A stretch of DNA of 64,000 nucleotides from Struthidea cinerea (GCA_013397865.1 VZTI01003154.1:540476-604475); one strand, 5' to 3'. Positions 10,801-24,746 are shown, counted from the stretch's first letter. A program made the numbers and translations. Notes: generated from the letters alone by a model not told the origin.

Positions 10801-13800
10801 GTTTATTTTGTCCTATTTCACATGCATACAAATACATATTTTTCAATAATCAGTCATCTGCATCAAACTTACATGTCCCAGTGCTGTTTCCTTTGATATA
10901 GTTGGCCAAATTCCCACGGATTCCAATTGGAGGAGAGTCAGGACTAATGTGCGTTTCAAAAAACATGCAAACCCATATTCTGGCTGGCAATTATTTAAAG
11001 AGCTGTGGAGCTTTTAGCAATTCAAAATGTATAAAGTGTCTTTGATATGACTTAATTTGCTTGCATGTCAGAAACAAAATACGAGTGATATTGTGTGCCT
11101 TCCTGAAAAACCCTTTTGATGGAAACGTTCTTTCCTTGGGCAACCTTCCTCTGTGTGCAAGCCAGCAACTTCTTCCTAAAGTTTTCTCTTGGAAGCAAAT
11201 ACCTCAAGTCAACTAACAGAACCAAATCTGAGTGTTTTGCTGTCCCTGATTGTTGCCCTTACTGAAACTAGAGGGGACACTGGTTTCAGGGAGCCAGACT
11301 ATGACCAGCAATCGGGGACTTTACCACCTAAGAAAGAAAGGTAGATGCTGCTTTCAACAAAGCCAAGCGGCCTTACCACCAGGTCTTTGAATCACGGAAA
11401 AGGCCACTTTGCAAGAGAAGTCCCCCACTGTTAGTGAGGGACAGAACTACAGCAGCAGGTACATGGACCAGATGCAGCTCAGCCAAACACACAGTAAAGC
11501 AAACAGCACTAAAGTTGTGCATTCCTCTGCTTGCCAGAGGTAGAAACCCAGAACAGCTGCAAACCACCGACTCCCTTCACTGAAAAAAACTGCTGGACAT
11601 TGCTCAAATGGTGACCAAGGGGAAGGAAGACTAGGACATTGGTGTGGCAGTGAAAGATGGCTGAGACTGATGACAGCCCTGTAGAGAATTTAAAATTAAC
11701 TAACAGTTAAACGTAAGGTGAACACAGGCTAGGAAAGTCCAGAAAAGCAGCTACCTGGAGGCAATGGTGAGTTTTGCTAGAGATTTTTAGGCTATGTGCC
11801 TGATTTCCATGGAGAGTAATGAGAGGTAGTAACCAAAGTATAGGTGTGCATTTATTGCTTACAAAGAAAAGAGTTTGATCCTGGTTTAAAGGTGAAACTC
11901 ACATCATCTGGAAGACAGGGCTCTTATTTTTAGTGGTAACATACTTCATGTTTCTGGCAGCAGACCCAAAGTAGGAATTTTTCAAGCTCCTTTGTGTTTC
12001 AAATTTTTAAGTTCAATTCACTTTGCTAGTCTCTGAACACCGCATTTATAGTTACCACAAAATCTCAAATTACCTACAGCTTTGATACATATGTTACCAG
12101 ATAAATCACTGAAAATACATATAGATGTATTTGTGTATTACTCTTCCCTAAGGAAATGAGCCTGTGCAATCACACGCTTTATCTCTTTCCAGCTTTGGAA
12201 ATCTTTCCGAAATGTCAACCGCATTTGACAAAGGATTACGGGTCAGAGAGATAACCAAGTTCCTAGAACTGCAGTGATAATCAGTAGCTAGGTCAGTGCA
12301 ATAGCTGAGACAGGAGGACAGGCAGAGTTGTGCAATTAAACCCTCTGTGTAGCAGAAAGCATCTGGCCAAAGAGTGTGCATGAACTAAGTGGATGGTTGG
12401 GGTCTGAGCAGCTCCTAGTAGTTGTATCTTCCTCATTAAGTGTCAGGAGCTTTTACAACTCGAGAAATTCAATGGACAGAAGGAAATAAATCTGAAGGCA
12501 GCTGTGCCTCACTTGACCTGATCTTTACAGAGCAGCTTGTTCAGGAAATGTTAATTGCTTCACACTGGAGCATGTTAGTGCATGGGAGAACTGACTGAAT
12601 TTTGCATCTTCCGTTGTCACTGTTCTGCCTGTGCCATATCACATGCCAGAGAAAGCAATTTGATACATGCTAAAAATTTGCATGCAGTTTCATAAATGAC
12701 AGACTTTCCTGGAACAGTAAGCCATTTATGTTAATTAACCATTAATGCCTGGTTTGAAGGAAGGATTAAATTCTAAGGTATCATGTTTTCCATAAAATAC
12801 CCTGTCTGTAATTGCATTTTAAAAAACCCTGAATTCAGAAAATAATTAAAATAGGTGATCATCTTTCCTGATCCTTCAGGTTTATGTCAAAGGTCAACAG
12901 TGTGGACCTATAATAGGTTTGACCCTAATTAATTAGCCCAGGCAAATCACTTGTGTACCAGCATGAACTATATACATACTTTTAAAAGACCAATAGCAAA
13001 TCCTCATGAAGTTACTTTACCCTTGATTTCCCATTGAAAGATTCCTAAATGCCTATTTTTGCTTAACATAACAAAATGGCAGTTCTAGACCTTGTCCTAA
13101 AATTTACAGCAGCAACATTTATTAACCAGAAATCTTTTTCTGTTACTGAAAGATGAAATAGGAGAAATCTTTTCATTTGTGACTTTTTTTCTAAGATGTA
13201 AGAAGGTGGATTTAAGAGCCTCTCTACATTTTATTACACTACAGTCATGACAAACAGCAGAGAGGGATTACTGCCTCAAGTTTTCCTAAAGAACTGGAAA
13301 AAGTAATTGCAAAGAAATTGCTGTATTTGTCCACAAAATAATATTTTATAAGCTTTTCAGTAAGAATGTGGAAAAGGGGCATTTCTAAGGTCAGGCACAA
13401 CATTAAGGAAGCAAGACATTCTGTTGGGAAATGTGTGGAAAGCTTCATCTTAACTTCACCTGGAGCCAGTTTTGGCTAAAGGAAAATTTATAAGGCACTA
13501 TTAAAATTCACTTTTTCAACCTCCAGCATGTTCTCTTCCTAGAAAAATAACTCTTCCAAACATAGGTGTAGTAAGGAATAAACCTAAATATATTAATAAA
13601 TGCTTCACTTGGGTTTCATGACCCACATTTGCGTAAATTACAGAGTTTTATTCAAGAATTTGCAGACTTAACAAGTCTTTCCTCAAATTATCCTTGAGAA
13701 ACTATTAGTTGGAATGCAGGTTACAGCTCTTGAGTTTTGAGATACTGTCCATCTTTCCTAGTGTAGAAATCTTTCCTGTCTACGTTACAGTCTCATAGTG

Positions 13801-16330
13801 GGTTCTGCAGGCAGAAGACATTTCCTGGTAATTTCAGATGGATTCTGATGTTTTAACTCTTAAATTATAAGAAATGCTTTGTACATTTGTAGGAAGAAAT
13901 GCAAATCTTTTTGCACAGTGAAATTCAGAACGGAGTGAGAAAGTGCAGGTAACATTAGCCCTACGTTCTCCTGGACTGGGACTTTAGTTTTCAACACAAA
14001 GAAAATAAATTCATTTTCAATCTCTCTGAAGAATAATCCAAAACTCGTTCTAGTTACCATAACTCCTTTCAGTGACTCTGCTGGGCCAGGACCTGCCTTT
14101 ATCCTTGTGATTATTAAAAAGAATACCTGCCTTACTTTCAATTTCTCAAGGAGTAAAAGGAAGCTGGTTTATGCTACATAAGTAGTCTAATATGATTGTT
14201 ACATATATTTTGTTGCTCATGAGTGTTCTGTAGTTGCATAAATTACATAGTGTAATAAGTGAAAGAAGAACATGAAAGGGAGGATTTGTAGTTTTGTTGG
14301 ACAAAAAAAATCTCACATATCTCACAGGGGGGAGATGTTAAGTCTATTTGATCCAGTGCATTATGCAAATTCAGTAAACCTTTGAAGCTTTCAGGCAGTT
14401 CACCCAGTTTTTCCTAACATTCCTGTATGAGGATTCAGCATCCTAGGTCTCTGAAACTGCTTCTACGAGGCACAGTGTATTAAACTTTTTAAAGATTATT
14501 TGTGGAAAAATGGCTTCTTTGTCATTCAAGACATGTTTTTAGGCCTATAATTTCCTTCAAGTGAGCACAATTCCGCTAACAGCAGTATATTATTTTGACA
14601 GTAAGTCAGTTGGCATAAGACTTCATTGTGTATGCCTTTTGTTTATATAATCCTTCCTAACAGTAACAAGGTGTTTACTGTTCAGCAAACACATTTTATT
14701 TTAACTGCCAACAGTAAAACTGTCTGATAAAGTTTGATTTAGCTAAAGAAAGCAAGTTCTCATTTAGCCCAAATAAATCCACGGTGCTATAGACAGCTGT
14801 TTGGAGTACATAATCCCCCAAGCTCTTATAGCGAGGCAGCTCTTGCTGTTGAACGAGCGAGAGAGAGCAGGCTCAGCTGTTCAGGATGTGCTCCATTACC
14901 ACTGTAATCTATAGCATCGTCCTGCCATATTGTGGAAGCATTACTCACATTCAGCGGCGCTGCAGCAAATACTCCTCTGACAGATGCTCGGCAGACTGAC
15001 AGCTGACACCCTGAGCTGAGCCTATAGATTTTTCACTAAACACATCCTGCAGCCCAGATCGATGTGGTCTGGCTGTCTGCTTCCCCCCGCTCTCCGACAA
15101 AGAGATCAACATCTAATACCATTTCTGTAAGATTCTCAGGGAGTTAGCTGTCTCAAAGTGGAAAAAGTTCAGATTTCAGAGAAACAATGAACACAGACAC
15201 TTCTCAAAATAACAGCATTTTGCTGCTTGAGAGAAAGAAGAATTCATAAGCCCAAAGGCATTTGTCTTCCATTTTATGGCTGACTTTATCACAGAGAAAT
15301 TTGCCAAAGAAATGTGATTTTTAAGGTTGATATTATAAACACTTTTGAGAACAGCAGGGGAGAAATAGCTGATCTGTCACATGGAGTTGTGACAAAAAAG
15401 TTGTCTATAGCAAATACAAAGCAAAATACACTCCAGTATTTGCTTCCTGCCAAAAGTAGAGTATGTAGCAAGAGTATGTACACAGGCAGAGATCAGGATG
15501 TGCATAATAAGCCAATGCTGCACTTATATTTTAAAGAAAAAGCTATAGAAAAGTCATTTTGCTGTAACGACTATAGCAAACTTCTAACCTTAACCTCAAA
15601 GCACTGGTAAAGTAGTTTACTTTTCCCCCTGCTTTTTTCTTTTATATGACTACTTCATTAGCACTGCTCCTGCTCCCACCAAAGTCACCAGCAGAACTCC
15701 TGTGATTCACTGAGAACAGGAGCTGGCCCATAAAGCAGTTGTGGTTTGGAAAGCGCTTTCCGGAATGATAATTAGTTCAAAGCCTAGAAGCAGTCGATTA
15801 CCTGCACTGAACATAAGGAATAAGCACAGAAAATAATACACGTTGGTTTTAAAGCATATCAAGGGAGGTTTAACTATAATTCCTGTACTGGAATTTAGGG
15901 ACATTTGGGTTGTGTTTTGTTGTTTTGTTCTCTGCTGTTATTTGTGCCACCTCAAAGAGTCTGTATCCCAATATTCTAATCTTACATCAGATCTGGGAGT
16001 TTCTGGAAGGGCAACTAGCTCTGCTTCTGATTTTCATCCTGCCACAGCACATGTTGCATGGAAAGACAAACAGATGTCTGTGCCTTCTTGCAGAAAGATT
16101 ACTACAGTAGGGTTAATTGCAAAGAACTGAAGTTTCTCCTTCTGACTAAGCAGTTTCATGTTTTGAAAGCACATCTTGTGGCCACTTTTCGACTTTCAGT
16201 GTGTTGTTCCACTCCTTGTTGTGTTGGACTTCGTCTTTAAACTCACAGTGCCTCAGAGTTTTGCAAATGTATATGTAAAAGGTAAATCATTACGAGATTA
16301 TGTGATAATTGAATGAAGCCTACTCTAAAT
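7876..16330. other. Non-coding unique sequence, no gene recognised
   Basis: No exon or transposon is recognised. The segment 8690-9260 is richer in G+C than its surroundings and has an open frame of 161 codons on the minus strand (8627-9112) with no domain. The block 14750-15110 also has higher complexity and G+C, and carries three CAGCTG motifs listed separately. The remainder is AT-rich with no long open frames. Confidence 0.65.
14794..15005. promoter_or_regulatory. Cluster of three CAGCTG E-boxes, possible enhancer
   Basis: CAGCTG occurs at 14794, 14874 and 15000 within a moderately GC-rich island in AT-rich surroundings. E-boxes bind bHLH factors, and clusters are common in enhancers. 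Six-base motifs also occur by chance, so this is only a suggestion that the segment may be regulatory. Confidence 0.2.
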
Positions 16331-16392
16331 TGTGGTGGTTTGACACTGGCTAGACACCAGGTGCCTGCCAAGCTGCTCTGTCACTCCTCCTA
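16331..16392 (+). mobile_element. Short fragment of an avian LTR
   Basis: The segment begins TGTGGTGGTTTGACACTGGC and continues through 'agacaccaggtgcc' to 'tcactcctcc'. I recognise this as the 5' end of an LTR common in bird endogenous retroviruses. The match fades after 16392 and no retroviral coding sequence follows. It is either a truncated solo LTR or an old decayed one. Confidence 0.6.
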
Positions 16393-19300
16393 AGTCCTAA
16401 GTCTTGAGCACACCATGAAGTGAAGGAAAGCAGACCCTCTGTGTCTTTGCATCGTCACATCAGAAACTTGAGTTATCTCTACAATACCAACCCTGACAAC
16501 AATGAAAATTCCATTAAAAATCATTCACCTTCAGCAAAATTTGTTCAAGAAATGTAAGAAGGTCTCCTACTCTTACAGCAGCTTTGCTGATGTCAGTGAA
16601 TTTCTACTGACCATCTCGATGGACAGTGTTACATACCGGCTTGGACACTTGTGTCGAAACTGGGCCAGCAACGTCCTCAGTGCATGACAGCCAAACTGAT
16701 GCCATGTTTGAACACAAGGTCTATTTAACTTATAAATGAGGCAGATCTTGGACAAAAATACACTGCTGTGACCTAAGTACATGCCATTCTTTAATAAATA
16801 AAACCATACATTAAACACTGCACACTCAGAAGAGAAAGTATTTATAGATAATTACCAAATCATTGCACTCATCAAAAGATCAATAAACATTAGTTCAACA
16901 TATTCAGTGGTTTAGAGAGATCTCTGTCAGAAAGGCATGCCCTTGCTTCAAATAAACTAGTATAGCTCTAGTTAGGCAAAACCATTAAATTGCACTGCCT
17001 TATGTAAGAAATTATTAAAATCTCATCCGTGTAGATAGCTGTAAGCAAAAGATGGGCAACGTTAAGGAAAAAGCTGGCAAAGAGCAAATTTTACTTTCAA
17101 GGAGGTACAAGATGCAGAGGGCCCATAAGCAGATTGCCCAAGCCATGTATCTCATCACAAAACCATCCTAACAGTTCAGAGTTCCTCATTTTATCTGATC
17201 CTTTTAGAATCAGAAGAAGCAGGTCTTATAGGGTTCTACTTCCCCTTTAAGGCCTTTTGTCACTGTTACTGGAGAGCAATTATATTTTCCACAGTTAGCA
17301 TCACCTCCAGTGATCATTCTCCTGCTGACACTGGTGTTAGCACAGAAACAAAAAATTCTCTCCATAAATGGCATAATTCTTGCAGTTAGGCTGGAAACAG
17401 GCTGTTCCAAATAGGGAAGGTGGAACTGTCTGAAGTAAATCTAGTGAGCCTCTAAACTGAGTTTTGCCTTGAGAAACACTATGCCCATGAATCTGTTTAG
17501 ATACAGGCTCGTGTAGGCTGCCTTCTAGTCATAAACACATTTGAGAAAAGTTCAGGGCAATTTTTTTTCCAGTTCCACAGTAACCTAATAGCAGTAACAT
17601 TCCAATTTTTAAAGCAGCTTCTAGGTAAGAATTTCAAGGAGTTTCCCAATGACGATGCCATTTTACAAAGGGTGAAATAATGATGTTAAGTAGCTAAATG
17701 CTTGGAGTCAGCTTTGCCCAGCCCTTGACCTGAACACAACTGAAGTGAGGGTTCATGTTGATTATGGGAAGAAGGGAATACTTCGGGAATACTCAAGTCA
17801 GACTCACCTTGGCCAGACATGACAGCCTGTGCAACAGGCTTTGTATGTTCCTGTCTGTCTGCAGATCTTGCGTAAAACATGCCCACCTGCATGCAGCACG
17901 CCTGCAGCGAAAGCAAGAAAATCCTCAGCTCACTGATGTTTTCAAGCATGCAGAATAAGTAAGGCTGAAAGTGAACTTTTTGTCTGAAGAACTGCCACCA
18001 GCCTTTAGGAAAGCTGAGATACTACATCGATTCTACTTGCAGGGGGCTGAAATATTTTGAAAACTTTGGCTGATGGTGTGTTGGAGAGTGATTTTTATTC
18101 TTCTGTAGTGAAATACACAATCATTACCACCTGAGAGTAGAAAATCTTGTCTTTGAATAGCTCATTTGAGGATTATTTTCTCTCAGACTTTGGAAATCCC
18201 CAAGAAAGAGGGACTTCCCTCTTACTCAGAAATTTCTTAGAAGAATCTTTATAGCCTTCTCTATAACCATCTATCGCTACCATTACATTAAAGCAAATAA
18301 TGTTGAAAGCTGTTAAGCACAACTTACATAACTAAATAAAGCCTATAGAAATTTTGAGAAAGAAATAACAGAAAAGATAGCATGCATGACTATAAAATAA
18401 TTTAATTCTTTTAGAGAGGAATCTGGGCATATCTGCTTTATGTGTGCACTGCAAACACTATATTAACTGTGGCAGTAGAAGTACATCAAACAAGAACCAG
18501 ATACATCACAGAATTCTTTACTGTTCAGATTTTATATTAAATCTTGCAATGGGCTTTACGTTATTGTTGTTTGAAAATCTCAGTGAGTATTCTGGTCCTT
18601 GTCTTCAAGACCGTGCACATGTGATTAACAGCTCTGCATTCTCAGGGAGCATGCACATAAAACTTAATTCTGCAATACTTTCAGGTCTGTCTATCAGCTT
18701 CCAGTTCCAGGTAGTATGTCTCTAATACACACTCATTGCCATTATTAGATGCAGCATCTACTGATTCTTTGAAAAAGGTTACAAGTGGGAGGGCAGCCAT
18801 GCCAAACACCAAGATGGTCAGCATTTCACAATCAAGTACCTTTAAACATTTCGACATTGTGGGGTGGTTTCTTCAGTTTCTTCAGGAAATTATTTCATCA
18901 CCCAGAAGAGCAAAGCACGGGTGGATTTTCACCTGAAACTTCACATAGGTTTTCCTTGTTGAAATTGAACTGTTTCATCTGCATGGAGTTGTCAATCAAT
19001 AGCTCCTCTTTCATGCAATTTAGGACTGCAGCAGAGAAGACTGGAAAAATGACAGCCAAGTGTGTTCTGCTTTTCTGCTGCCAGGGCTTCAGTTGCAGAG
19101 CTTTCGCTGTGGACTTTACTTGTCATCTCTCACAGACCTGTAGCTGGTACAAGACAATGTTATTTCCCATCAAAAGCTACTGTATTGTATTTTATATCGC
19201 TTGCGTATACAGACACATGAAGAGTCATAAACCCAATTAGACCAAAGAGGGCATATGCACATCCTTGGAGAGAGAAAGCTCAGTCCTGACAGCGTTATAT

Positions 19301-19950
19301 GTTTTGACTTCCACTGTGTATATATTTATACAGGCATGTGCATGTGTGTTCTGTCATCATATGGTATCACTGAATTCAGGACAGCTGAAGCTATAAGCTT
19401 ATCCTTTCTGCATATTTATGTGACAGAAATGTGGAAGCTCTCCTCTGATTAAACAGAAGTTTCACAGTAATCTTCATTTCTCTCCCACGCAGAGGGAAAT
19501 GTATTCTGCATTTCATGATCAGTACTTCAACATTTACGACTAGATGATTTCTCCCTCTTTCTAGACTGGGATTTTTTGGGCCCTCTTTGGAGTATAGTGC
19601 ATGCATCCATTTCTCCTGTGCATGCCCAGAAAGGATGAGCCACACTCTTTCCTGAGCTTGTATACACTCCCCTGAGAACAGGAAGTCCTTGCAGTTTTCT
19701 AGGGCTTTTTTACCCCTTTAACCAGAAGGGTCAAAGGATCAAAACCTTCTCTTCACTTAGAGTCTGCACTGTAACAGACGCTTACAAATGTTCAGATACA
19801 CAAGTCTGTTTCTAGGAGAATGAATTTTCAGATGAAATCACCTCAGAAGCCAAGGGAAGTCTTGTGACTGCTCTGCACGGGACCACTTTGTGCCTGATAC
19901 TAAGTACCCATCTTCACATCATTGTCACAAAGCAGGAGAGCTCAGTGTGC
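16393..19950. other. Non-coding unique sequence, no gene recognised
   Basis: Apart from the SINE relic at 17655 nothing is recognised. An open frame of 151 codons at 18785-19240 (+) has no domain and looks like chance. A short TG/TA-rich patch lies at 19316-19350. Confidence 0.65.
17655..17710 (-). repeat. MIR/CORE-SINE-like relic
   Basis: 'ccattttacaaagggtgaaa' followed by 'gttaagtagct' matches the reverse complement of the MIR-type SINE segment that reads, in sense, as acttaa...cctcagttt...tctgtaaaatgg. The copy is short and diverged. Such relics are old and shared across amniotes. Random resemblance cannot be fully excluded. Confidence 0.5.
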
Positions 19951-19963
19951 TTTTTTTTTTTTT
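19951..19963. repeat. Poly(T) run at the edge of an assembly gap
   Basis: Thirteen T residues lead directly into the Ns at 19964. The homopolymer is the probable reason sequencing or assembly failed here. Confidence 0.9.
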
Positions 19964-19997
19964 NNNNNNNNNNNNNNNNNNNNNNNNNNNNNNNNNN
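19964..19997. other. Assembly gap (34 N)
   Basis: Unknown bases. Sequence resumes with 'tcttttagg', still T-rich, so the missing part is probably a longer poly(T)/T-rich stretch. Confidence 0.98.
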
Positions 19998-22871
19998 TCT
20001 TTTAGGAAAACAAGAACGCCACTAGAATGCAACTGGGCCAAATTCTCTGCAGTGGAAGAAAGAGGTCAACTCTGTAGACTTCAGAGTGTGGATTTGCATC
20101 TGCAATGGTAAAATATGTGGCTGAATATTTTCCTGATCTCATTTTTTAAATGTGTTTATTAGATTTTATTTTACCAGCAAATTTATGCAGGTATGATTTA
20201 TATGTAGTAATACCCATATTTTTTTAATTACCTTGCCATAAAACCTGAATAACTCTCCCTACTTTGATCTCCAACACATTCTGGAGAATACTGCACCAGG
20301 CATGCCTAAATCAGTTAAGCCATGCACAGAGCTGTTCCTGCAGGGAAGCTTTCCCACATCAGAAGATTGTGTAATAAAACTTAACACAGCTCATTAATTT
20401 TCTCTCTTAACCAATGCATCTGACAAGAAGTGACTTTGAAAACCTAAAGGAATGACACAACTCTTATACTTTGCGTGAAACATCTGTTTCCAGCTCCTTT
20501 GCTATTAAATTGACATCTTTTTATTTGAAAAGTTCCTTTTATATCCCAACTTCCTGCAATTGGTAATGTATATATCCCAAAGAGCTTAAATTCACAGCTT
20601 TTAAAACTTGATTAACTAAATGCTGGGGTAGTCCTGTCCCAGAGGAAAAATGCCTCTCGCGCAGACAGATTAAGTGGTACAGCTATGCTTTTTAATCAAT
20701 TATTAAGAATTTGTTTATTCAGGCAATGTCAGACTTCATAAAGCATCAAAACAGACTTCAAATCCCAAAATAATGTAAACACCACTGTGATTGCATATGA
20801 AAAATATTAGCATTCTTGGATCTGGAAAATCGATAGAAGGTGAGCGTGTCATACTCGCTCTCTCATCCATGAAGGCCACAGACAATATCAGATTTCCAGC
20901 TGTGAAGACCCACAAAGCTACTTGCAAAAGCAGAAGTTGCAGAAGTCTTGCATGAGGAGTTAAGGTGATTTTCAGCAGAAGCAAAACACCTTAATAACCA
21001 TGACTTTTCCTTTAAATTCCCATCACTTACCTCCGTATTCTTATTAAATTGGTCCCTTAGACTTGTTCCTGGTAAATTGAGGAAAATAAAGAAATAAATA
21101 TCATGGCAAACCTTTTCGAGAGGATTTCATGTTACGTGCAGATATCAAGCACAGTTAAATTCTGGAAGATGATTCAGTTCTAGTCTGATGAACAAGATGA
21201 ATGCATTTAATTGCATGCTGGGTTTGTATGGAAGTTAAGTATTGTTTGGTAACTCTGGTAAACCAGCTACACCCTACCAACTAGTGCAATTTTAAGACTT
21301 TTGAACTTGTTCATATACCACTCCACCTTCAAAAAGCTTTAATCTTTAGTGTAGTTTAGCAAAGGAAGACTGAGCAGCAAAAAACTGTAATAAAATATTG
21401 GAGAATCTTTATTTTTGGAAAATTTTTAAGAAAAACAGGTCCATTTTTCATATTATGAGCTCCTCCTGGTGTCTTGATTGCTCTGAAAAGAGGCATTTTT
21501 TTCTAAATGATCCAAAGATTGTCAGTAAAGAGCCAGTCCTGGAAGTCACCTAATCTTCAGACATAATTTTACATTAGATTAGTTGGGCAGCACCCTGATG
21601 TCACACCTGGCTTGGTGGAATTACATAAGTGTACAAAGTGCACACAGGAGCCTTTTCTGGATGGGGATCTTAAAGAGAATCAACTGGGGAATAGTTTGTT
21701 TACCAAGAGGGAGCTTTCCCTCCTCTTCCTTTTTTCTAGTCTGTGTCATCCATCAGCTTTGCACGGAGTTTGAATCCAGGCCCAATGCTCGGCTGCTTCC
21801 TGTGAGCCTGGAGGTTGCTCACTCTCTCAGTTCAGTTTCTAGGGAAGAATAAGTTTTGCCAGATCTATTCTCAACCCCTGTCAGTCCCAAGTGTGGGCCT
21901 TTTCCTTGCACACACTGAGCAGATGAGCTGCACTCGGAGGAGTAGGTTAGCATGACTCTTTGCTACATTTACACAATGGTGTAAGTAGTGCCCACTATCA
22001 AATAAACCGTGAAACTTGTGCCAGACTGGCACTTAGTGCTGCCATTTTACAGTCCCAGTTAAATCAAATGCACAGCCAGAAAAACAAAAAGAAGGAAGGG
22101 GAGGAAAAATATGTCCCTTCTAACATTGCCAAGCTATGCAGTAAGTGGGAAAATAGGGCAGTAGGAGTCCAAGACGAACACAGTACACATAATTTATAGG
22201 ATCAGAGGAACTGAGCAAACAGAGTGAGCCAGAGATTTTTGACACGTGTGGGGAAGACTGCACTCTTTAACCCATGCAGTTTATTTACTTTGGAGAACAA
22301 GAAGATGGCTGAAAGGTACATTATAATATGAATCAATCCTGATATTTGCACTTCGGTACCAGCTTGGTGCATCAGTGACACGTTTTAAAGCATGGCTTAA
22401 ACAGACGTGCAGGTATAAACTTGCATGTGGCAGGGGGGAGTGGACCACCTGCTCTCTCCCAGCCTGCTTTGCTCTGATATTTCTTGTCACCAGAGCTCAG
22501 TGGATTTTCCTTTTATTTTCCATAGGAATGATAGCCAACTTCGTTAATCCTACATGTTTCATACCAAAACCTTAACAGGGTGGAACACGAGGGTGACTCA
22601 CCTGAGGAGCTGTTGAAGAGCAGGTCTGGGCTGCCATGCAGCCAGATCCCAGGACATCTGGGTGGTACGAGCATTAGCAGCTGTAGCCGCTTGTTCTGTC
22701 CCACAGAGAAGCCTCAGGTTGCCCAGAAGTCTCCATACTAGCCAAACACAGTACAAAGACATACTTTACATACTTTGGGAGTCCCATCTCAACTGCTTAA
22801 ACACTTCAAGAATGCTACAGATCAGCCACCTTCGCCCTGTGAAGTAGGTGATTAACATGGCTGTATTATGA
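19998..22871. other. Non-coding unique sequence, no gene recognised
   Basis: No exon or transposon recognised. The segment 21580-21850 is slightly richer in G+C and contains an 89-codon frame without a domain. Nothing else stands out. Confidence 0.65.
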
Positions 22872-22970
22872 GTGCAGAAATAAATAATTTACCCACGTTC
22901 ACATAGGAAGACTAGGCCCAAACTGGTAATAAGATCCAGATTTTCTGCCTCCCACTCTGCTGCACCACAG
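22872..22970 (-). repeat. MIR/CORE-SINE relic
   Basis: The run 'tttacccacgttcacatagg' followed by 'aagatccagattttctgcct' and 'cccactctgctgcacca' follows, in order, the antisense of a MIR/CORE-SINE: the segment that normally reads ttgcccaaggtcacacagg..., ...gaacccagatctcctg..., ...ctaaccactagacca. Several blocks match in the right order and spacing, so this is the best supported SINE relic in the window. Divergence is high, as expected for an insertion dating to early amniotes. Confidence 0.72.
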
Positions 22971-24548
22971 AAATGTGACATATTTCCACAAGCTGTGTGC
23001 TAGAAGACAGGGAAAGAGACGGGAAGAAGTCATAAAGGAAAGAAAATCACCAAGTAGTGTATGGCAATACAAATCTCTCTTCTGCTGTGGTGGTTTAGTG
23101 TTTGCAAGCATTAAGGGAAGCAAAGGAACTGTCCAAACTTTCCAGGAACAATTTCCATTTAAGAGGTCTGAGGAAAGAGGTTCATAATCCAGAAGAAATC
23201 TTTCATTCTTTGCCTTATTTTTCCTACTGCATAAGAAAGACAGAAATTGCAATTCTGAGAACTAGAGGGGAGAGGGAAGTAAAGACGTGCTGAATCATGT
23301 TTAATAAAAAGGTTTATTGCCATTCCTAGCAGGATTCTATCCAGCTGGCACATCACATTCCTATCAGAAGCTGCACTCGGTGAAATAGAGGGTGTGTTAT
23401 TGCTCCAGCAGTATCACCTGCAGACCTATTTAAACTCACTGTAGGAATCCCATTTTTTCTCCAGTAAATCTAGGCCACCAGAAAGTAGCGTGTAATGGTT
23501 AAGGTTATTTTCACATGTCCTGCTTCTACCTGATATTCTAGCCTGAACTGGACCCAGCCTGGTCATTCGTAAGAGAAGAAAATAGAACCGTCGAAGTAAG
23601 TATTGGCTGACATGATTGATGCTGAGGAGAATAAAAGATAGAGAACACTGGAGAAATTGGCCCCATGAGAAAACACAGCCCAAAATTTATGCCCAACTTT
23701 TTCTTTTTCTTCACTAACACACCAGATATAATTCTGTAGCATGTAGAACTGGGTGCAAGCCCTGTGCAAAAGCTGAGAGAAAAGAAATTGATGCCCCAGT
23801 CTCCTTCATACCACGTCTTCACATTTCACTCACCAATAGCCATTTTCTTTCTCTCCTGTTTCATCATTTTTCTCCTCCACTAGAGCAGAACTTCAGAACA
23901 TGAAATACAGTGTCCTTTGAGTGTAATTTAAAGTCCCACGGTAGAAAACTTTCAGCAGTATTCATAAAGCCTCACTTATTGAACCTTTGAATTTCATTCG
24001 TATCTGAGATATAAAAAAAAGCACAGAAAAATATTCTGACGCAAAGAAACTACAGATGATAAAATGCATAACTTACATGACTTATGAAAAACCGTATTAC
24101 TGTAAAGTGTGACTATACAGAATATACAGAACAAGATCAATTGACAGGTCAGGAATTATGACACAAAGCAAGCATATGCAAATTGGGAGTCACTCCTCAG
24201 CGGATGTCAGGAAGCATAATTAGTTCCAGCACAAAGTTGTCCAACAGGTCTGAGCTTATTGGAGAAATAACTTTATTACAGGGCAACATGCATGACTTGG
24301 GCAAATTACTGCGTTTACAAATGAAGCGAGACTGGCTTTGAGATCCACATGAATGGAGAGGTTTGAAAAATTGCCAATAATATGTACAGCCAGTGCCAAG
24401 TTATTCTGGAATCCATATATCTGCCAAATCAGTTGCATATACTGCAGATTAACCCGGTGATACAGGAAGAGAGGCAGGAAAGCTGTGCCTAAGATGTGGG
24501 TGCCATTGGAATTTTGCAGCTGCACTTGAGCTATAATTGGAACCAGTG

Positions 24549-24746
24549 GCCATCACTCGCCCATCATGGGCCAATCACGCGCCTATCCCACGCACATCCC
24601 ACACCCATCCCATGCACATCCTGCACCCATCTCACACCCATCTCATGCCCACCCCTTTCTTATCATTCCCCAATCACGCTCCAATCACGAGCCCATCACT
24701 CATCCATAACATCACAAATCATCCTCTAATCAGGTGCCTATCACAC
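24549..24746. repeat. Degenerate minisatellite, 10-11 bp period
   Basis: About eighteen imperfect copies of a 10-11 bp unit resembling CCCATCACGC or CCCATCCCAC. Copies drift along the array: CAATCACG-type at both ends, CACCCATC-type in the middle. C+A+T make up nearly the whole strand. Three copies contain CCAAT followed by CACG. The array explains the Pro/Ser/His/Thr-rich open frames in this place, which are not genes. The degeneracy suggests an old array without recent homogenisation. Confidence 0.85.

Noticed and set aside
18785..19240. 151-codon plus-strand frame
   Set aside because: Composition rich in Ser/Cys/Phe with no domain, no splice context; chance is the simpler explanation.
23085..23115. 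'tgtggtggttt', resembling the LTR start seen at 16331
   Set aside because: Match limited to about 11 bp, with no further LTR sequence.
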